The notes under the pieces are model-generated. The model was not told the origin of the DNA. It did not search any database and saw only the letters and a list, made by a program, of their open reading frames with translations. From JABSQH01 sp039177505 (lineage in GTDB: Bacteria; Actinomycetota; Acidimicrobiia; Acidimicrobiales; Ilumatobacteraceae), in assembly GCA_039177505.1 (NCBI GenBank), contig JBCDFR010000001.1, forward strand, positions 124,001 to 188,000: DNA of 64,000 nt, in the 5' to 3' direction. Below are positions 60,555 to 64,000 of this stretch, piece by piece. Positions within the stretch are counted from its first letter, which is position 1; every line of letters starts with the position of its first letter. Position numbers and translations under genes: made by a program.

Positions 60555-61610
60555 ATGTGGCCGATGGTGCAGAAAGAAGTGCGTGAACTCCGTCGCGACA
60601 AACGAACGGTGGCGATGCTGGTCGGGCTGCCGCTGATCCTGCTCGTCGTGTTCGGCTACGCCGCGAACTTCGACGTGACCGAGATCCCAACGGCGGTGTA
60701 CGGCCAGGGCGCCGACCAGGTCACCGGCCAGCTGCCGGATCTGTTCGTCGTGGACACCATCGACCCGGGTGGCGACACGGCGACCGCCGAACAAGCGCTC
60801 GTCGACGGCCGCGCCAACGTCGGGATCGTGACCGGCGACCAGACCACCGCCTTGGTCGACGGGTCATCGCTGTTCACGGCGCAGACGGCCGCCGCGGCGC
60901 TGGCGCAGGCGCCGGGGTCGATCGACGTGGAGATCTTGTTCAATCCCGATCTGCAGACGTCATGGGTGATGGTGCCCGCCCTCATCGGCCTGATCATGGC
61001 GTTCATCGGCACGATCGTGACAAGCCTCGGCCTGGTGCGCGAACGACAAGCGGGAACGATCGAGCAACTGGCCGTGATGCCGTTCCGCCCGAGTGACGTG
61101 ATCGTCGGCAAGATCGCGCCGTACTTCGGCCTCGCCTATCTCGACATGGTCGTCGTCACAGTGCTCGGCGCAGTACTTTTTGGCGTGCCGTTCCAGGGCT
61201 CAGTCATGCTGTTCGGGATCGGCGCCGCAGTGTTCCTGCTGGCGGTGCTCGGACTTGGCGTACTGATTTCGACCGTGTCGCAGAATCAGGGTCAGGCGGT
61301 GCAAGCGGCGATGTTCGTGATGCTGCCCCAGATCCTGCTGTCGGGAATGATCTTCCCGCTCGAGTCGATGCCATGGGGAGTGCGCTGGATCGGCTATCTC
61401 CTCCCACTCACGTACTTCGTCGATCTCTCGGGCGGCATCATGCTGCGCGGCGCCGGCCTGCCAGCGTTGTGGATTCCATTCGTCGTGCTGGCGGTGATGG
61501 CCGTCCTGATTCTCGGTGCGGCCATCCTCAGATTCCGCCGCGAGCTCGCGCCCGACACGACACGGTCGAACCACAAGGCGGAAGACGCCGACGGGATCGC
61601 GGTCGCGTGA
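60555..61610 (+). CDS. ABC-2 type permease subunit
   Basis: A 351-aa membrane protein with N-terminal helix (about 17-35), a large extracytoplasmic loop (40-135) and five further helices. RERQAGTIEQLAVMPFRPSDVIVGKIAPYF is the YhhJ/YbhS-type signature of ABC-2 exporters. It forms an efflux complex with the two ATPases downstream. First gene of the operon, probably leaderless; the stop overlaps the next GTG (GTGA). Confidence 0.92.
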   Translation: MWPMVQKEVRELRRDKRTVAMLVGLPLILLVVFGYAANFDVTEIPTAVYGQGADQVTGQLPDLFVVDTIDPGGDTATAEQALVDGRANVGIVTGDQTTALVDGSSLFTAQTAAAALAQAPGSIDVEILFNPDLQTSWVMVPALIGLIMAFIGTIVTSLGLVRERQAGTIEQLAVMPFRPSDVIVGKIAPYFGLAYLDMVVVTVLGAVLFGVPFQGSVMLFGIGAAVFLLAVLGLGVLISTVSQNQGQAVQAAMFVMLPQILLSGMIFPLESMPWGVRWIGYLLPLTYFVDLSGGIMLRGAGLPALWIPFVVLAVMAVLILGAAILRFRRELAPDTTRSNHKAEDADGIAVA

Positions 61611-62431
61611 ACCAGCCGTCCTTCGGCGTCGATGGTGTGTCGGTCGACATCGGCGGCACCCGCGCACTGGAGGGCATCACCCTCGATGCCGAACCGGGGA
61701 CGATCACCGCTGTCGTCGGTGGTGACGGCGCTGGCAAGACGACGCTTCTGCGCTGCGTGGTCGGGGAAGTCCGAGCCACAGTGGGAGCGGTGCAACGCCC
61801 ACAGAAGCGGCATGTCGGCTACATGCCGTCGACGTCGGGGGTGTGGCGCGATCTCAGCGTGAGCGAGAACGTCGCCTTCGCCGGCTCGGCGTACGGCGTC
61901 GACCCCGCCGGCAGCCGACCGCGCGAGCTCTTGCGCGCGGCCGGACTGGACTCGGTCGCCGGCCGACTGGCACGTGACCTCTCCGGCGGGATGCGCCAGA
62001 AGCTCGGCGTGGTGATGGCACTGTTGCACGATCCCGAACTGGTCGTGCTTGACGAGCCCTCGACCGGCGTCGATCCGGTCAGCCGGGTCGAGCTGTGGCG
62101 CCTGGTCAGCGAGGCGGCGGCCGGCGGCGCGGCGGTGTTGCTGGCCACCACGTATCTCGACGAGGCCGAGCGGGCATCGAGCCTGCTCGTGCTCGACGGA
62201 GGCACGGCACTGGTCAGCGGGACCGCGGAGAGCATCACCGCCCAGGTTCCAGGAACCCTCGCCGCCACTGCGAAACCGGTGTATCGCGACCGAGCATGGC
62301 GCCGAGGGACAGAGTTCCACGAGTGGTGGCCGCCACACGAGCGAGTCGCTGACGACCTTCGGACGATCGACGCCGACCTGGAGGACGCCGTGATCGTCGA
62401 GATGATCGCCCGACGGGTGCCAACACCGTGA
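61607..62431 (+). CDS. ABC exporter ATP-binding protein 1
   Basis: A 274-aa nucleotide-binding protein. Walker A GGDGAGKTT, signature LSGGMRQK, Walker B LVVLDEPSTGVD and H-loop region ATTYLDEAER (Thr-Thr-Tyr where His is usual). The switch His is replaced by Tyr, so this half may be catalytically impaired in the ATPase pair. GTG start coupled to the permease stop; ends in overlap with ATPase 2. Confidence 0.9.
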   Translation: MNQPSFGVDGVSVDIGGTRALEGITLDAEPGTITAVVGGDGAGKTTLLRCVVGEVRATVGAVQRPQKRHVGYMPSTSGVWRDLSVSENVAFAGSAYGVDPAGSRPRELLRAAGLDSVAGRLARDLSGGMRQKLGVVMALLHDPELVVLDEPSTGVDPVSRVELWRLVSEAAAGGAAVLLATTYLDEAERASSLLVLDGGTALVSGTAESITAQVPGTLAATAKPVYRDRAWRRGTEFHEWWPPHERVADDLRTIDADLEDAVIVEMIARRVPTP

Positions 62432-63285
62432 CGGAGCTGGCCAACGCGACGAGCGCAACGAAGCGGTACGGACAGTTCGTTGCCGTCGACGGTGTCGACC
62501 TCCACGTCGAGCCCGGCGAGATCGTGGGATTGATCGGAGCCAACGGTGCGGGCAAGACCACGTTGATCCGGATGCTGCTCGGGTTGACTGCGACTTCCGC
62601 CGGCGACGTCGCTGTGTTCGGCGAAGCGCCGTCGCGGCAGACGAGACGACGCCTCGGCTACGTCCCGCAGGGCCTTGGTCTGTGGCCCGACCTCACCGCG
62701 CTCGAGAACATCGCGTTCACCGCCGCTGCCTTCGGCGTTGCACCGCGACTCGATGCACTCCCGGCGGGGGTCGATCCCGACGACCTCGTGGGAGCGCTCA
62801 GCCTCGGACAGCAGCGCCAGCTGGCGTTCGTCTGCGCCCTGGCCCACGAGCCCGATCTCGTCGTGCTCGACGAACCGACCTCGGGTGTCGATCCGTTGGC
62901 GCGAGCCCACCTGTGGGAGCGCATCCACCGCGTCGCCGACGACGGTGGAGGCGTGCTCGTGACGACGCATTACATGCAAGAGGCCCAGCAATGCGATCGT
63001 CTCGTCGTGATGAGCGCCGGTCGCGTTGCCGCCAGAGGACGACTGAACGATGTGCTCGACGGGGTCGAGGCCATCGAGGTCGACAGTGCCGACTGGCGTG
63101 CCGCCTTTGCCGTGCTCGCCGAATCGAGTATTCCGATCATGTTGACGGGACGTCGTGTCCGCGCCGTCGGCGTCGAGCGTGCCACCGTCGAGCAGGTACT
63201 GAGCGCTGCAGACGTGGCGGCCGCCATCGACGTCGTGCCCGGCACGCTCGAAGAAGCGATGCTGCTCATCGAGCGGGCCGGATGA
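62428..63285 (+). CDS. ABC exporter ATP-binding protein 2
   Basis: A 285-aa ATPase with Walker A GANGAGKTT, Q-loop GYVPQGLGLWPDLT, Walker B LVVLDEPTSGVD and H-loop VTTHYMQEAQQCD. The ABC signature is LSLGQQRQL instead of LSGGQ. Together with ATPase 1 (canonical signature but no switch His), each half lacks a different element, as in asymmetric ABC heterodimers. GTG start, 4-nt overlaps on both sides. Confidence 0.92.
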   Translation: MTELANATSATKRYGQFVAVDGVDLHVEPGEIVGLIGANGAGKTTLIRMLLGLTATSAGDVAVFGEAPSRQTRRRLGYVPQGLGLWPDLTALENIAFTAAAFGVAPRLDALPAGVDPDDLVGALSLGQQRQLAFVCALAHEPDLVVLDEPTSGVDPLARAHLWERIHRVADDGGGVLVTTHYMQEAQQCDRLVVMSAGRVAARGRLNDVLDGVEAIEVDSADWRAAFAVLAESSIPIMLTGRRVRAVGVERATVEQVLSAADVAAAIDVVPGTLEEAMLLIERAG

Positions 63286-63878
63286 ACAAACCGATCGGTC
63301 GACGCCCGGGACCGGGCACCAGCCGTCCGGCGATACTCGCAGCGACCCGCGACATCGTCGCGGAGGTCGGCGTGGAGCGGGCATCGATGCGCGCCATCGC
63401 CGCACGAGCCGACGTCGATCCAGCGGCGATCTACCGATTCTTCGACAGCAAGGACGAGCTGATCGCCGCTGCGCTCCGCCCGCCCGACATCGCAACGCAG
63501 GTGGCCGCCGGTCTGACCGCCTCGGATGATCCGGCGCGGGCGCTGGTCGGGGGCGTCTTGTTTGCGTGGGAGGTGCCCGAGGTGCGCGCCCACCTCACGG
63601 CGCTCATGCGCGCTGCATTCACGAACGACCGCGCCGCCGAGCTGCTACGCGGGGTGTTCACCGAGCAGATCGTCGGCGCCGTGCAGAGCGCAGCGCATCC
63701 CGACGACTCGGCGCTGCGCGCCTCACTCGCCGCGTCACAGGTGATCGGGCTCGCTCTGCTCCGCGAGATCCTCGGGATCGAACCGCTCGCCAACGAATCC
63801 ACCGAGCGCCTCGTCGACGTGACCGCACCGACGATCGAGCGTTACCTCGAAGGCGAGCTCAGCAAGCCCGAGTCGTAG
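63282..63878 (+). CDS. TetR-family regulator of the ABC exporter operon
   Basis: A 198-aa TetR protein. Helix-turn-helix ASMRAIAARADVDPAAIYRFFDSKDELIAAAL at about 34-66; the C-terminal domain resembles the TetR_C_17-type group (ALMRAAFTNDRAAELLRGVF). Its ATG overlaps the ATPase 2 stop, so it is the last gene of the operon and should be autoregulated through the palindrome at 60502-60527. Ligand unknown, probably the exported compound. Confidence 0.9.
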   Translation: MNKPIGRRPGPGTSRPAILAATRDIVAEVGVERASMRAIAARADVDPAAIYRFFDSKDELIAAALRPPDIATQVAAGLTASDDPARALVGGVLFAWEVPEVRAHLTALMRAAFTNDRAAELLRGVFTEQIVGAVQSAAHPDDSALRASLAASQVIGLALLREILGIEPLANESTERLVDVTAPTIERYLEGELSKPES

Positions 63879-63887
63879 ACCCGCGCC

Positions 63888-64000
63888 CTACCGAAAATTC
63901 TCGAAGTACCGGCTCGGGGTGGGCCCGTGCTGGCCGTGATACTTCGATCCGAGGGCACCGGCACCATACGGCTCGTCGGCCGGGGTGGTCATCTGCATGA
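63888..64000 (-). CDS. C-terminal end of an unidentified gene cut by the window edge
   Basis: On the - strand a frame open to the right edge reads TPADEPYGAGALGSKYHGQ and ends PSRYFENFR before a TAG at 63888-63890. It lies 9 nt after the convergent TetR stop. Composition is protein-like, and two possible ATGs lie close to the edge, so it may be either a partial gene or a very short one. Confidence 0.4.
   Translation of the reverse strand, partial: MQMTTPADEPYGAGALGSKYHGQHGPTPSRYFENFR

Overview
This window looks like a chromosomal segment of a high-GC actinobacterium, probably an Acidimicrobiia member related to Ilumatobacter. That placement is inference from gene content: a dnaK-grpE-dnaJ-hspR operon with a HAIR operator, a fused ctaE-qcrCAB-ctaCDF respiratory operon, a MoxR/DUF58/transglutaminase locus beside an EccC/FtsK-like protein, and many start codons placed 6-8 nt after a TANNNT -10 box, as in actinobacterial leaderless genes. 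No tRNA, rRNA, CRISPR array, prophage or intact transposon was found.

Layout. 1-3.2 kb: end of a BTAD-type regulator, then an OmpR-type two-component pair. 3.2-6.7 kb: clpB (-) with a HAIR-like site upstream, and a DUF3445 haem-dependent demethylase-like gene. 7.2-13.6 kb: a Baeyer-Villiger-type monooxygenase fused to an HSL-type esterase, then an SNF2 helicase/SWIM-protein pair. 13.6-21 kb: carotenoid oxygenase with a divergent TetR gene, DUF6886, DUF1697, a two-domain rhodanese, an orphan amino-acid-binding lipoprotein, a LysM/NlpC-P60 hydrolase and an HSL-type esterase. 21.2-22.7 kb: cobalt-type nitrile hydratase (beta, alpha, accessory). 22.7-23.25 kb: a deletion scar holding C-terminal remnants of a SUMT (-) and an assimilatory nitrate reductase (+).

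23.3-36.1 kb is one envelope-associated neighbourhood: MoxR, DUF58 and a transglutaminase-like membrane protein that lacks the catalytic Cys and His; a 1588-residue secreted or anchored Ig/cadherin-like repeat protein on the opposite strand; and a divergent FtsK/EccC-like protein without Walker A lysines, followed by an unknown protein. 36.2-40.5 kb: hspR, dnaJ, grpE, dnaK (all -). 40.5-43.3 kb: cytidine deaminase, GNAT acetyltransferase and a secreted parallel beta-helix protein.

43.4-48.2 kb is a sulfate uptake and activation operon (SLC13 permease, cysD, cysN, cysC; all -). Between cysD and cysN sit two near-identical 27-codon ORFs in an 83-bp tandem repeat, each joined to the next by TGATG; this is the most unusual feature of the window. 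48.3-52.5 kb: gpmA, a CNB-domain protein, a large membrane Fe-S reductase and a VOC protein. 52.5-60.4 kb: ctaG, then ctaF, ctaD, ctaC, qcrB, qcrA, qcrC and ctaE (all -), encoding the bc1 complex and aa3 oxidase with 1- or 4-nt overlaps. 60.5-63.9 kb: an ABC exporter operon ending in its likely TetR repressor, with a palindromic operator over the -35 box.

Two intergenic sites (about 3.1-3.2 kb and 53.4-53.5 kb) each carry an inverted pair of the same roughly 55-bp element, suggesting a dispersed repeat family.
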